Assembly (NCBI GenBank): GCA_017541025.1
Contig: JAFXZY010000049.1
Coordinates: forward strand, 1-39,326
Direction of reading: 5' to 3'
Length of the DNA stretch: 39,326 nt
Source: Bacteroidaceae bacterium
GTDB taxonomy: Bacteria > Bacteroidota > Bacteroidia > Bacteroidales > Bacteroidaceae
The first letter of the stretch is position 1. Every line of letters starts with the position of its first letter. The notes below the pieces were generated by a model. It was given only the letters and a program-made list of their open reading frames with translations, did not search any database and was not told the origin of the DNA. Positions 30,992-39,326 of the stretch are shown here, one piece after another. Both the position numbers and the translations under genes were made by a program.

Positions 30992-33900
30992 CTAAAATAT
31001 AATCTTTTTCCCATTCTTGATATAGATGGTACCAGGTTGCAGGTCTGTAACCTGAATACCCTGAAGATTATAAACCGCACCATCGTTAAGGTTAAGGTTA
31101 TCGTTAACAACGTCTTCTATACCATCTATGAAGTCCTCTAAGTCGCCTACAATAGTGCCGAACCTTGCCCAACTGGATGCCTGATACTTGGCAAGGGCGC
31201 TGGAATAAACGTGAATCGTAGGATTGCTATTGAAAATATAATCCGAGATGGTTGGAGGCGTAAGGGCTTTTACATAGACATCCTTAACGGGTGTATTGTA
31301 GAACGCCCCCTGACTTACCGACTTGAGTCCTTTTCCCATAACAACAGTTGAGAGCATGCTGCAATCACCAAAAGCTTCAAGGCCAATGGATGTTACGGCA
31401 TCCGGAATCTCAATTTCCTTAATTCCTAACCCACGGAAAGAGTGTTCTGCTATCGTGGTAGTCTTCGAAGGCAGGCTAATAGAGGAAAGCTGCTTGAAAT
31501 GATCAAAAATATAAGTACCCATAGTGTTGGCTGTAGTCTTATAGCTTTGATAATATGAGGTTCCGCCTGCAACAATCTTGGCATCTGTCAGGTCGATCGA
31601 AGCCAGATTTCCTTCTGTGAGAAGCTGGCGCAAATACTTGATGTCCGTACCATTGAGAGGACCGCTGATAACCGCTTTTATGGCTTTATCAGTAAGATTT
31701 CTGGTCAGTGAGCCTGCCATCGTCAGTTCCACATACTCTATTCCATCTCCAGCCTTGGTGATTTCCTGCAGCACACCACCCTCATCGTATGAATAAAGGG
31801 TATAATCACTTCCCACACTGGTAGGAATACAGAAATTCTTGGCATTGGAGGCAAACTTCAGATTACCCTCAGCATCAAGCATCAGAAAACCCAGTCCGCC
31901 TTCGCCTTCAAGGGCATAAAGGCTGTCGGCCTGCAAATAAGTGTATTCCGATGGTTTGCTGGCACCTGGCAGATAATCAGTAAACTGGCCTACATCACCA
32001 CACTGGCCAACTTTGTCTGATTCACGACGCTTCTGCCCTGCTATGGTGAGGAAATCTGTAGTAGGAATACTCTCGATACGGTCTTCGATGAAGATAATTT
32101 CGCGATTCTTGGTAGGATACTTGGAAATCTCGTTCAGCGTCTTTTTAATATCAGACTGGTAAACCGTCATCTTATGCTCGCCATAATCATTAACGATATA
32201 GTTGTTTAACGGCTCAAAGAATCCCCAGATAGTGAAGAAGTCTGTCAAATCCTCCTGCGCTACCTCGCATACCTTGCGCACAAACTTCAGACAACCTGTG
32301 TTAGAACTGTAGAGGGTCAGCGGGTCCTCACGCAACTTATTGAAGAGCGTGGGGAAGAACGCTGTGTTCTTCTGCGCCAGATGATAATAGAGGTAAAGCT
32401 GCCAGTACATACGCATTTGACTGTTCAGCGAACGGGTAAAGAACGGTTCACGGCGTGCATATTCATCCATAATGGTAGCAAGCGAGTTTCCGCTTGTGGT
32501 GACCAGACCATCGTGAAAGCGAACATAGTTGGAGAACAGGTTATTGCTAACCTCTGTTCCACCCTCTACGGTTATCGGGCCCTGATTGTTGTGCCCGCAT
32601 TCATGAGCTGAACACCAGTCATCGAAATCGGCTGTCCTGCTGACATCAAACGAACTTTGCACACAACCGGCAGTGTTATACATTGTCCTGTACGATGCAG
32701 AGTTGGCATAACCGCCATCGGATGCCTCACCTTCAATGGCAAAGTTGGGATTGTTATAATAGATGGGGTAGATAGCCTCACCGCCCGTCAGATAAAAGGG
32801 TGCTCCTGCACGCTTGCCTGTAGCCACACTTTCACAAATACCCATCAGTTCCCTCTCCCATACCGCCAGGCTGTCGAACCAGCAGATACTTTTTTCCACG
32901 CTTTTCGGCCACAATGATCGATAAGTACTTGTCTTAAAGTTGAATAAGGAATGTCCGCCCTTAACCGTAAAGCGTTCATGCTTAGCAGCCTTTAGGATGG
33001 CCTGGTAGTCGGCATCGCTCTTTCGAGCTACATCGTAATAACCGTTCACCAGTCCGCCTTCAATGTGAATCTTTATATCGGGCCACTCACTTAGCGTCTT
33101 TGTTTTCTTCTGCGTATCTGCTGTATAAATGATGTAGAAAAGCGAATTTTCTTTACCCTCTACAACGTTCAGTCCTTTCTTCAGCATCTTACCCTGTTTG
33201 GCGCTTGTCACCAAATCGTTTCCGGCACAACCAGCTATATAAAGCGTAGCATTTGTAGGCACATCAGAATCCACAAAAACATACAGCGACTCATCACCCT
33301 TGGTATAGATACCCGTCGGGTTACCCATATACGATCCGCCTGTACTGCGTAACTTGTTATTCCAATAGTAGGCATCGCTGTATGCATTGTAACAGTGAAT
33401 GCGGAAGTCCTGCTCGTACTTAGCCCAATCCCCGTTCTTTAGTTTCAGGGCAATATCAAGCATATAGCTGGGCATACCACCTTCCTTCATCGAGGTGGCA
33501 AGTTGCTCATCCGTCATGCCAATGTATTCTGCCTTTAATTGCGTACAGGCCACATCCTCGAACCATGTGCCCATGTTCTGGTTGACAATATCACTGGAAT
33601 CGTTATCCTCATCAGGGTAGTATTTGTCCAATGTACCCGTGATGGTACCATATTGCTTCCAGTCGGAAGCCTTGTATTCGTCCAGCACACTCTGATATAC
33701 GCGGATGGTAGGTCGAGCCGTAAAGATATAAGCATCCAAGGATGGAGGTGTCTTAGGCTTAACATTGGCATACCTGATATTCGATGAGTTGTAGAACACA
33801 GCCTGCTCTAACTTATTTACCTTGCTGCCAATAACCACCGTGGTTAGCGAATTACAATCTGCAAAACAGGCTCCACCCAGACGTGTCACGGTATTAGGAA

Positions 33901-34315
33901 CGTCCGCTTCCCTAAGTCCCGTCTTGGAAAATGCATATCTTCCTATTGAGGTTATGGTCTTAGGAAGAACACATGCAACGAGTTTGGAGCAGTCGGCAAA
34001 CATATAGTCGCCCAGCACATCGTTGGCAGTTGTGTAACTCTCGTTATATGCCACACCACCCTTTACGATGCGCACTTCAGCCAAATCCAGTTTTGTCACC
34101 TTACCTGCTGTCAGCAGTTCACGGATATACTTCACATCGGTTCCATTGATGGAGCCCGAAAGCTTGAGTTCTTTTTCCAACTCTATATCCTGCACCAGTG
34201 TAGAGAGTGTCCCTGCTTTGGTAACGTTCACTTCTGTTGCCGACCATGTGAACATTGAACACAGAAAGGCAATACCCGGAAGCAATGCCTTTATGATTTT
34301 CATAGCTTGTTTCAT
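30992..34315 (-). CDS. Secreted M60-like (enhancin family) peptidase with LRR cassettes at both ends, copy B (1107 aa)
   Basis: A signal peptide (to ~26, ending TWSA) is followed by an N-terminal BspA-type cassette (~32-230: NGTDVKYIRELL, LDLAEVRIVKGGVAY, LPKTITSIGRYAF), the M60-like region (~290-650) with the zinc motif HECGHNNQ (571-578) and downstream glutamates E584/E588 in VEGGTEVSNN, a helical/beta part, then a second cassette (~880-1075: NGTDIKYLRQLL, LTDAKIVAGGTSY). A short 6-bp-repeat-encoded linker (NDNLNLN) leads to the tail GAVYNLQGIQV...GTIYIKNGKK. M60-like enzymes cleave mucin-type glycoproteins at O-glycosylated sites. It lies three bases after its paralogue at 34319-37627. Confidence 0.9.
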   Translation of the reverse strand: MKQAMKIIKALLPGIAFLCSMFTWSATEVNVTKAGTLSTLVQDIELEKELKLSGSINGTDVKYIRELLTAGKVTKLDLAEVRIVKGGVAYNESYTTANDVLGDYMFADCSKLVACVLPKTITSIGRYAFSKTGLREADVPNTVTRLGGACFADCNSLTTVVIGSKVNKLEQAVFYNSSNIRYANVKPKTPPSLDAYIFTARPTIRVYQSVLDEYKASDWKQYGTITGTLDKYYPDEDNDSSDIVNQNMGTWFEDVACTQLKAEYIGMTDEQLATSMKEGGMPSYMLDIALKLKNGDWAKYEQDFRIHCYNAYSDAYYWNNKLRSTGGSYMGNPTGIYTKGDESLYVFVDSDVPTNATLYIAGCAGNDLVTSAKQGKMLKKGLNVVEGKENSLFYIIYTADTQKKTKTLSEWPDIKIHIEGGLVNGYYDVARKSDADYQAILKAAKHERFTVKGGHSLFNFKTSTYRSLWPKSVEKSICWFDSLAVWERELMGICESVATGKRAGAPFYLTGGEAIYPIYYNNPNFAIEGEASDGGYANSASYRTMYNTAGCVQSSFDVSRTADFDDWCSAHECGHNNQGPITVEGGTEVSNNLFSNYVRFHDGLVTTSGNSLATIMDEYARREPFFTRSLNSQMRMYWQLYLYYHLAQKNTAFFPTLFNKLREDPLTLYSSNTGCLKFVRKVCEVAQEDLTDFFTIWGFFEPLNNYIVNDYGEHKMTVYQSDIKKTLNEISKYPTKNREIIFIEDRIESIPTTDFLTIAGQKRRESDKVGQCGDVGQFTDYLPGASKPSEYTYLQADSLYALEGEGGLGFLMLDAEGNLKFASNAKNFCIPTSVGSDYTLYSYDEGGVLQEITKAGDGIEYVELTMAGSLTRNLTDKAIKAVISGPLNGTDIKYLRQLLTEGNLASIDLTDAKIVAGGTSYYQSYKTTANTMGTYIFDHFKQLSSISLPSKTTTIAEHSFRGLGIKEIEIPDAVTSIGLEAFGDCSMLSTVVMGKGLKSVSQGAFYNTPVKDVYVKALTPPTISDYIFNSNPTIHVYSSALAKYQASSWARFGTIVGDLEDFIDGIEDVVNDNLNLNDGAVYNLQGIQVTDLQPGTIYIKNGKKIIF
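31085..31114 (-). repeat. Hexad tract in M60-like gene B linker
   Basis: On the coding strand GTTAAC, GATAAC, CTTAAC, CTTAAC: 6-bp words encoding the Asn/Asp/Leu linker before the export tail. The words match those in copy A and in the HU-family tail. Confidence 0.7.
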
Positions 34316-34318
34316 GAT

Positions 34319-37300
34319 TTATCTCATAAATTTCTTTCCATTCTTGATGTAGATGGAAGCAGGCTGTAAATTAGTAACCTTACGCCCCATTAGGTCATAA
34401 ACCGCACCATTGTTAAGGTTAAGGTTGTCGTTATCGTTAACCTTAATGTCTTCTATACCATCAATAAAGTCCTCCAAGTCGCCTACCAACGTTCCAAACC
34501 TATCCCAACCTGCTGACTTGTATTTGCTGAGAGCTTTGGCATAAACATGGATAGTTCTGTTCTTGTCTGAGAAAAGGTAATCACTAACACCGTTCAAGGT
34601 TGGCGGAGTGAGAGGTTTAAAGTAAGCCTCCTTAACAGCAGAGCTATAGAACACACCTTGGTCCATCGACTTAACCTTCTCACCTACAACTACAGATGTA
34701 AGATTATCGCAATAAGCAAAAGCATCACCACCAACGGAAGTCACCTTGTCGGGAATCACAACCGACCTAATACCAGAGTTGGAGAAAGCATTCGAGCCTA
34801 TACTGGTAAGAGTGGAAGGCAGACTAATAGCTACAAGTTTCTTCATGCCAGAAAAAGCACTGGCAGCTATACTGGTGATTCTGGTGGTCTTTTCAAGGTC
34901 AATGGATTGAAGGTTCTCCTTGTTGATGAGCTGCTTCATATAATTGAGGTCGGTGGTATTAATTGGACCACTAACAATCAACTTGATAACCTGGTTATTC
35001 TCCAACTTCGACTTCAGGCTTCCCGCAGAAGTAAGCGTGACATACACGGTGCCGCTACCACCCGGGGCAACCTCGTGCAACGAACCGTCAGCATCGTAAG
35101 AGTAGATGGTGAAGTCGTTACCTACGCTTGACGGGATACAGAAGTTCTTTGCGTTGGAAGCATACTTGATATTATTCTCGACATCGAGCATAAAGAAGCC
35201 CAAACCGCCTTCACCCTCCATGGCATAGAGGGAGTCGGACTGGAAATATACATACTCTGAAGGAGCACAACCTCCGGGCCAATAGCTGGTAAACTGTCCC
35301 AAGTCACCACACTGACCAACCCTGTCGGAACCATTGCGTTTCTTGCCTGCAGCTTGTAGGAAACCTGTCGAGAGCACATAATCGGCACGGTCCTCCACAA
35401 AGATGATTTCGCGGTTCTTCTTCTCATATTTGGCAATGTTGGTCTTCGTGCTGTTGATACCAGACTGCGTAACTGCAATGGGATGCGAGCCATAATCCTC
35501 GATAGTGGTTCTTTTTATCGGTTCAAAGAAGCCCCAGATTTCAAAGAAATCGGTCAGGTCTTCCTGAGCTATCTCACAAACCTTACGGACAAACTTCAAT
35601 CCTCCGTTGTTATTGTTTGTGGTATTATAATTAACCAGCGGGTCTTTGCGCAGTGCTTTAAAAAGTTCTGGATAAAACGATGTATTCTTCTGTCCCAGAT
35701 GATAGTAAAGATACAGGTTCCAGAAGAAACGCAAACGGCTGTTTACGTCTCTGAAATAGAATGGTTCATGACGAGCATATTCTCCCATAACAGTGGCGAG
35801 TGTTGAGCCGTTAGATGAGTTAAGACCGTCAAGGTAGCATACAAGGTTAGAGAATACATTATTCGAAGCCTCTGTGCAACCTTCCAGATTAATAGCATGC
35901 TGGTTATTGTGACCACACTCATGGCCTGCACACCAGTCGTCCATATTGGTATTTAATGCGTTGAGGCAGTTCTTGATACAATCAATGCCATTGTAGCTGG
36001 TTCTGTAAGGAGTGGAGTTGGCATAACCTGCATCCTCGGGTTCTCCTTCGATGGCAAAGTTCGGGTTGTTGTAATAAATGGGATAGATGGCTTCACCGCC
36101 TGTCAGATACCACGGATAGCCTGCCTTTTTGCCAGAAGCAACACTCTCGCACATACCCATCAGTTCTTTCTCCCATACGGCAACACTGTCGAACCAGCAA
36201 ATGCTCTTGTCGATAGTCTTGGGGAAAACGGTTTTGTAAGAAGCTGTCTTCAGGTTGAAGAGCGAATGGCCGCCCCTTATGGTAAAGCGTTTGTGGGTAG
36301 CTGCCTTCAGGATGGCCTGATAATCTGCGTCACTATGGCGTGAAACATCGTAGTAACCGTTCACCACGCCACCCTCGACGTGAATCTTTATTTCGGGCCA
36401 CTGATCCAGTGACTTCTTCATCGATTTCGTATCAGCCGTATAAACGATGTAGTACAGAGCGTCTTTTATACCTTCTATAACGTTGAGCCCCTTCACCAAC
36501 TTTGTTCCTGTTTGGGCGCTATAGATGAGGTCGTTCTCCACACAACCGGCAAAGTACAAGGTGGCGTCAGAGGGAACATCGCTGTCAACAAAGACGAAAA
36601 GTTCATCCCCGTCGTTCTTGGCATAGATACCTGTGGGATTTCCCATGTACGAACCGCCTGTACTCTTCATCTTATCATTCCAATAGGTAGCATCGCTGTA
36701 CGCCTTATAACTGTGAATGCGGAAGTCCTGCTCATACTTGGCCCAGGAAGCATTCTTCACCTTCAGAGCTGTGGAGATTATTAGCTCTGGCATATTCACT
36801 TCGGCCAGAGCAGCAGTCAGTTCCTCGTCGCTCATAGCCTGATATTCAGGTTTCAACTGGGTGCAGGCTGCATCCTCAAAGTAGTCTCCACACTTTGTCT
36901 TGGCTACCATGTTGGGGTCCTCCTCCATTGGATAAGTCTTTTCCAGCCCACCTACAAGGGTGCCGTAGCTTTTCCAATCAGAAGCTTTGTAATTGCTCAG
37001 CGAGCTTGTATAAACGTAGATTCTGGGAGACGATGAGAACAGGTAAGCTGGTACGCCCGGAGGAGTTATAGGCTTAACGTATGCGTTCTTGACATTTGAA
37101 CTATAGAACACACCCTGATCTAACCGCTTCACTTTACTTCCAATGACAACGGTCGCCAGGGAAGAGCAGTAGGCAAAGGCATCGCCGCCCAAACTTGTTA
37201 CACTGTTGGGGATATCCACCTTGGTAATTCCTGTACCGGAAAAAGCACAAGTCTTAATGTTTTTAATGTTGGTAGGCAGTAAGATGCTTTTCAGTTTGGA

Positions 37301-37627
37301 GCAATCCTGGAACATGCTCTCGCCAATCACATCATCCTCAGTCTTGTAGCTGTTGTAATAGGCAACACCGCCGCTTACAATGTTTACCCCTGAAAGGTCA
37401 AGAGATGTAACGGTACCGTTACTCACCCACTCACGGATAAGTTTCACGTCAGTTCCGTTGATGGACCCGGTAACCTTCAGGTTAGCATCACTTGTGGTCA
37501 GCAGGCTCGAGAGTGTACCTGCCTTTTCTATGTTAACTTCCGTATCTGCCCATGCCCATGTGGCAGTTAATCCGACGAAAAGTGTCAGCAGCAATTTGCT
37601 GGTCTTTAAACAACCTTTTCTTTTCAT
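34319..37627 (-). CDS. Secreted M60-like (enhancin family) peptidase with LRR cassettes at both ends, copy A (1102 aa)
   Basis: Same plan as copy B: a signal peptide (to ~27, ending TWAWA), an N-terminal LRR cassette (~33-230), the M60-like domain with HECGHNNQ (569-576) followed by EGCTEASNN, and a second LRR cassette (~885-1070, here with an extra MKKLVAISLPSTLTSIG repeat in place of the copy B VAGGTSYY segment). The N-D-N-L linker is encoded by 6-bp repeats, and the tail is GAVYDLMGRKV...ASIYIKNGKK. The two copies are similar along the whole length, so a whole-gene duplication is likely. The first, shared segment (VFVDSDVP...ATLY) is typical of the jelly-roll part of M60-like proteins. It follows a degenerate histidine kinase gene by 51 bases. 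Confidence 0.9.
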   Translation of the reverse strand: MKRKGCLKTSKLLLTLFVGLTATWAWADTEVNIEKAGTLSSLLTTSDANLKVTGSINGTDVKLIREWVSNGTVTSLDLSGVNIVSGGVAYYNSYKTEDDVIGESMFQDCSKLKSILLPTNIKNIKTCAFSGTGITKVDIPNSVTSLGGDAFAYCSSLATVVIGSKVKRLDQGVFYSSNVKNAYVKPITPPGVPAYLFSSSPRIYVYTSSLSNYKASDWKSYGTLVGGLEKTYPMEEDPNMVAKTKCGDYFEDAACTQLKPEYQAMSDEELTAALAEVNMPELIISTALKVKNASWAKYEQDFRIHSYKAYSDATYWNDKMKSTGGSYMGNPTGIYAKNDGDELFVFVDSDVPSDATLYFAGCVENDLIYSAQTGTKLVKGLNVIEGIKDALYYIVYTADTKSMKKSLDQWPEIKIHVEGGVVNGYYDVSRHSDADYQAILKAATHKRFTIRGGHSLFNLKTASYKTVFPKTIDKSICWFDSVAVWEKELMGMCESVASGKKAGYPWYLTGGEAIYPIYYNNPNFAIEGEPEDAGYANSTPYRTSYNGIDCIKNCLNALNTNMDDWCAGHECGHNNQHAINLEGCTEASNNVFSNLVCYLDGLNSSNGSTLATVMGEYARHEPFYFRDVNSRLRFFWNLYLYYHLGQKNTSFYPELFKALRKDPLVNYNTTNNNNGGLKFVRKVCEIAQEDLTDFFEIWGFFEPIKRTTIEDYGSHPIAVTQSGINSTKTNIAKYEKKNREIIFVEDRADYVLSTGFLQAAGKKRNGSDRVGQCGDLGQFTSYWPGGCAPSEYVYFQSDSLYAMEGEGGLGFFMLDVENNIKYASNAKNFCIPSSVGNDFTIYSYDADGSLHEVAPGGSGTVYVTLTSAGSLKSKLENNQVIKLIVSGPINTTDLNYMKQLINKENLQSIDLEKTTRITSIAASAFSGMKKLVAISLPSTLTSIGSNAFSNSGIRSVVIPDKVTSVGGDAFAYCDNLTSVVVGEKVKSMDQGVFYSSAVKEAYFKPLTPPTLNGVSDYLFSDKNRTIHVYAKALSKYKSAGWDRFGTLVGDLEDFIDGIEDIKVNDNDNLNLNNGAVYDLMGRKVTNLQPASIYIKNGKKFMR
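34401..34443 (-). repeat. Hexad tract in M60-like gene A linker
   Basis: On the coding strand GTTAAC, GATAAC, GACAAC, CTTAAC, CTTAAC: 6-bp words encoding the VNDNDNLNLN linker. One word longer than in copy B. Confidence 0.7.
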
Positions 37628-37678
37628 TTTTGTGTATTTTTTATTTGATTTAAGTTTATTTTCATTACCTTCACGCTC

Positions 37679-39058
37679 CTACCCATTGAGGCTCAGCACA
37701 AATCTGGTGCCCTTCGTAAACTCAGGGTCAATGCTCAGGTCACCATTCATCTTAATGGCCATTTGCTGACAGATGGGCAGCCCCAGCCCATCTCCGGTGG
37801 TAAGGTCGCGTATCTCCCGGAAAGGCTTGAATACATCCTCGCGCTTCTCCTCGGGGATAACAGAACCTGTATTGGAAACCAGGAACTGGCACTTATGAAC
37901 ACTGCGCTTCTTAAAGTCTAGGTGAATGTGTCCGCCCTCAGGTGTATAACTAATAGCATTGTTGAGCAGATGCAACAAGATGTGCGACACATATTCCTTA
38001 TTAAATGTAGCACTCATCTTGGGAGCATCCACGTTCAGTATAACGCCCGCCTTCTCCTTGCCACGAACCTGATTCATCAGTTCCTCGCAGAAAGCTTGCA
38101 GACTTACCTCTTCTGTCTCAACCTTCTCCCCTATCGTAGTTTCCAGTTGTGAGAGCGTCTGTATGTGGTTCGAGAAATCCAGCAGCGCCTTCACCTCTGG
38201 CTGCTGAGCATTCAGTTTCTGCAAGATAGGTGTCAGTTGAGCAGAAATATTACTGGTGAACTTAGCTTTCAGAGCAATGTTCTCACCCAATTGGCGGATA
38301 GTCTTCTTTTGCTTATGAGTAAGAGCCAGGAGGCGTAGTACCAATAAGGCACCAATTACTAGTACCACGGCCAGAATAACAGAAAGAGCGCACAGCGCGA
38401 TAATGATGCCCTGTCTGGTAGCCAGTTTAGCGTCTTTCTCGGCAATCTCTTTCTCGCCAGCCTGAATCTGTTCCTTCAGTTCGCTTGACACATCAGCCAA
38501 CTTCAGAGCCGCAGCAGAATCCTTCCAGGCAATGTAGCTACAATAAGCCTGAGCCAACATGTTAACGCTTCCCGACTTCTTTCCACCTTCTATCATCAGT
38601 TTATAAGCATCATTCACCTTATCATATTCCTTCGATGCTGTCAACTTGCTGGCCATCTCTTTAAAAACAGCATTACCTTTTGCTGTTTCACCGAAAGTAT
38701 AATAGAAAATGGCCTTATTGTAGAGGAGGTCGTTCTTTACCTTTTCATCGTCAGAGGCAACTGCAAACTTCTCCATCTTATCCAAATGTTCTGCTGCACT
38801 TGCACTTCTGTGCATCTTCATGTACATGTTCATCCTTAAGAGCGAAGCCCTATAGCGTTGAGCCGCCCTACCCCGTTCATTCAACTTCTCGTTGTTCTGA
38901 ATAGCCTGTTCTATATTGTGTAAGCGTTCAAAGGCCTCCTTATATCTGCTGGCAGCCACATCACCCTCTACACGCTGCCACATCTCGTTAGTTTGTGCGT
39001 TTGCAAAAGTGCAAAACATAAATATATCGAAAAGTATAATACCTATTTTCCAGTTCAT
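37679..39058 (-). CDS. Degenerate sensor histidine kinase with TPR-like sensor, phospho-acceptor His missing (459 aa)
   Basis: A signal peptide (ending FANAQ, ~22), a helical TPR-like periplasmic part (~25-210), one membrane span (~215-240, GIIIALCALSVILAVVLVIGALLVL region), a coiled linker, then kinase-like domains. Where the H-box (...NxSHExRTPL) should be, the chain reads SNISAQLTPIL, with alanine 273 in place of the histidine. In the ATP-binding domain the N-box is good (HLLNNAISYTPEGG) and the late GDGLGLPICQQMA glycine box is present, but the VxDTGxGI box reads VSNTGSVI, losing the Asp that contacts adenine. It therefore cannot autophosphorylate in the normal way. It may be a pseudokinase sensor or an evolving remnant; the frame is intact, which favours function. 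It is the first gene before the two M60-like peptidases, on one strand. Confidence 0.88.
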   Translation of the reverse strand: MNWKIGIILFDIFMFCTFANAQTNEMWQRVEGDVAASRYKEAFERLHNIEQAIQNNEKLNERGRAAQRYRASLLRMNMYMKMHRSASAAEHLDKMEKFAVASDDEKVKNDLLYNKAIFYYTFGETAKGNAVFKEMASKLTASKEYDKVNDAYKLMIEGGKKSGSVNMLAQAYCSYIAWKDSAAALKLADVSSELKEQIQAGEKEIAEKDAKLATRQGIIIALCALSVILAVVLVIGALLVLRLLALTHKQKKTIRQLGENIALKAKFTSNISAQLTPILQKLNAQQPEVKALLDFSNHIQTLSQLETTIGEKVETEEVSLQAFCEELMNQVRGKEKAGVILNVDAPKMSATFNKEYVSHILLHLLNNAISYTPEGGHIHLDFKKRSVHKCQFLVSNTGSVIPEEKREDVFKPFREIRDLTTGDGLGLPICQQMAIKMNGDLSIDPEFTKGTRFVLSLNG

Positions 39059-39085
39059 AATACTTTATTCTTTAAAATAGCACTG

Positions 39086-39116
39086 CAAAGATACGATTAA
39101 GTGAGCGGAATACAAA
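39086..39116 (-). promoter_or_regulatory. Promoter of the degenerate kinase / M60 unit
   Basis: TTTG (39116-39113), a 19-bp spacer and TATCTTTG (39093-39086) on the minus strand. The leader is about 25 nt. No promoter was found before either M60-like gene, so all three may share this one. Confidence 0.75.
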
Positions 39117-39185
39117 ATAAATCGATAAAAAAAAAAACTGTGTCGCAATAAAGAGATTACGTGAAAGGTTTTTGTCCGTTACATC

Positions 39186-39208
39186 CCCGTGGAAGAGCAG
39201 GTAGCCGC
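39186..39208 (+). repeat. Inverted copy of the 5S rRNA 3' end
   Basis: These 23 bases match the sense sequence of the 5S 3' end (39299-39277 on the minus strand) at 21 positions, but on the opposite strand. In a minus-strand read-through RNA the two would pair over all 23 positions, both differences being G-U wobbles. Confidence 0.7.
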
Positions 39209-39219
39209 ATAAAATAAGA

Positions 39220-39250
39220 AAGCCTCCACATCTTAAAGATGCAGAGGCTT
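39220..39250 (-). terminator. Terminator after the 5S rRNA gene
   Basis: AAGCCTC...AAGAT forms a long hairpin with its complement (about 13 of 15 pairs), followed on the minus strand by TCTTATTTTAT. It sits between the 5S gene and the inverted 5S fragment and would end the rRNA operon. Confidence 0.8.
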
Positions 39251-39272
39251 CTCAAATTTTATAAATTATAAA

Positions 39273-39326
39273 AACGGCGGCTACCTACTCTCCCACGGGT
39301 GTGCAGTACCATCGGCGCGGGCGGGC
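39273..39326 (-). rRNA. rrf: 5S ribosomal RNA, 3' part
   Basis: The minus strand contains GCCGATGGTACTGC, then CCCGTGGGAGAGTAGGTAGC and CGCCG followed by a U-run, the standard 3' half of bacterial 5S rRNA as found in Bacteroidota. About 54 of ~110 bases are visible; the rest, and presumably the 23S and 16S genes, lie beyond the right edge. Confidence 0.9.

Overview
The window reads as a piece of a Bacteroidales chromosome, most likely a gut or rumen Prevotella-like species (inference). Direct signs are the many promoters of the Bacteroidota form TTTG/TTG - 19 to 20 bp - TAnnTTTG, BspA-type leucine-rich repeat proteins, short C-terminal tails of the YNLxGxxV...GxYIxNGKK kind seen on secreted Bacteroidota proteins, an HU-related protein followed by a 'smalltalk'-type micro-ORF, and the conserved nusB-yajC-ybbR-coaE-DUF5606 order. 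No tRNA, CRISPR array or insertion sequence was found. The only rRNA is the 3' part of a 5S gene on the minus strand at the right edge.

Layout. 1-2400: the promoter and leader of a gene leaving the left edge, a secreted unknown protein and a BspA-like LRR protein. 2496-4531: a umuD-umuC mutagenic polymerase pair wrapped in short-period repeats. 4653-6328: a large dyad element, then an HU-family protein with a long structured leader, a 29-aa micro-protein and a 64-aa membrane protein. 6337-7198: a PIG-L-type deacetylase. 7199-10340: a small regulatory island. A lipoprotein/TPR/transmembrane/AraC-type regulator lies between two duplicated modules, each made of a ~21-bp phased AGACAA array, a conserved promoter and a paralogous single-span membrane micro-protein; a broken Gfo/Idh/MocA gene sits at its end. 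10511-15774: a second exactly 21-bp-spaced array, then purL and two half-size chromate transporter genes. 15816-23276 (minus): nusB-yajC-ybbR-coaE-DUF5606 leading into a giant CotH-family surface protein. 23336-30973 (plus): a DUF3276/PUR protein, L25, pth, an S4-domain protein, then GH30, GH35 and an M64 peptidase. 30992-39116 (minus): a degenerate histidine kinase followed by two paralogous M60-like peptidases with LRR cassettes at both ends. 39186-39326: 5S rRNA 3' end, its terminator and an inverted copy of the 5S 3' end.

How the genes fit together. The secreted products (GH30, GH35, M64, M60 pair, CotH protein, BspA protein, PIG-L) suggest cell-surface or periplasmic attack on host or plant glycoproteins and galactan side chains. 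The 7.2-10.3 kb island looks like a self-contained membrane signalling unit with predictable DNA targets.

The most unusual layer is cross-cutting. Degenerate tandem words of 6 or 7 bp fill intergenic gaps and also sit in frame inside conserved proteins (UmuC, PurL three times, GH35, the HU tail, both M60 linkers). They resemble in form, but not in sequence, the heptanucleotide STRR repeats known from cyanobacteria.
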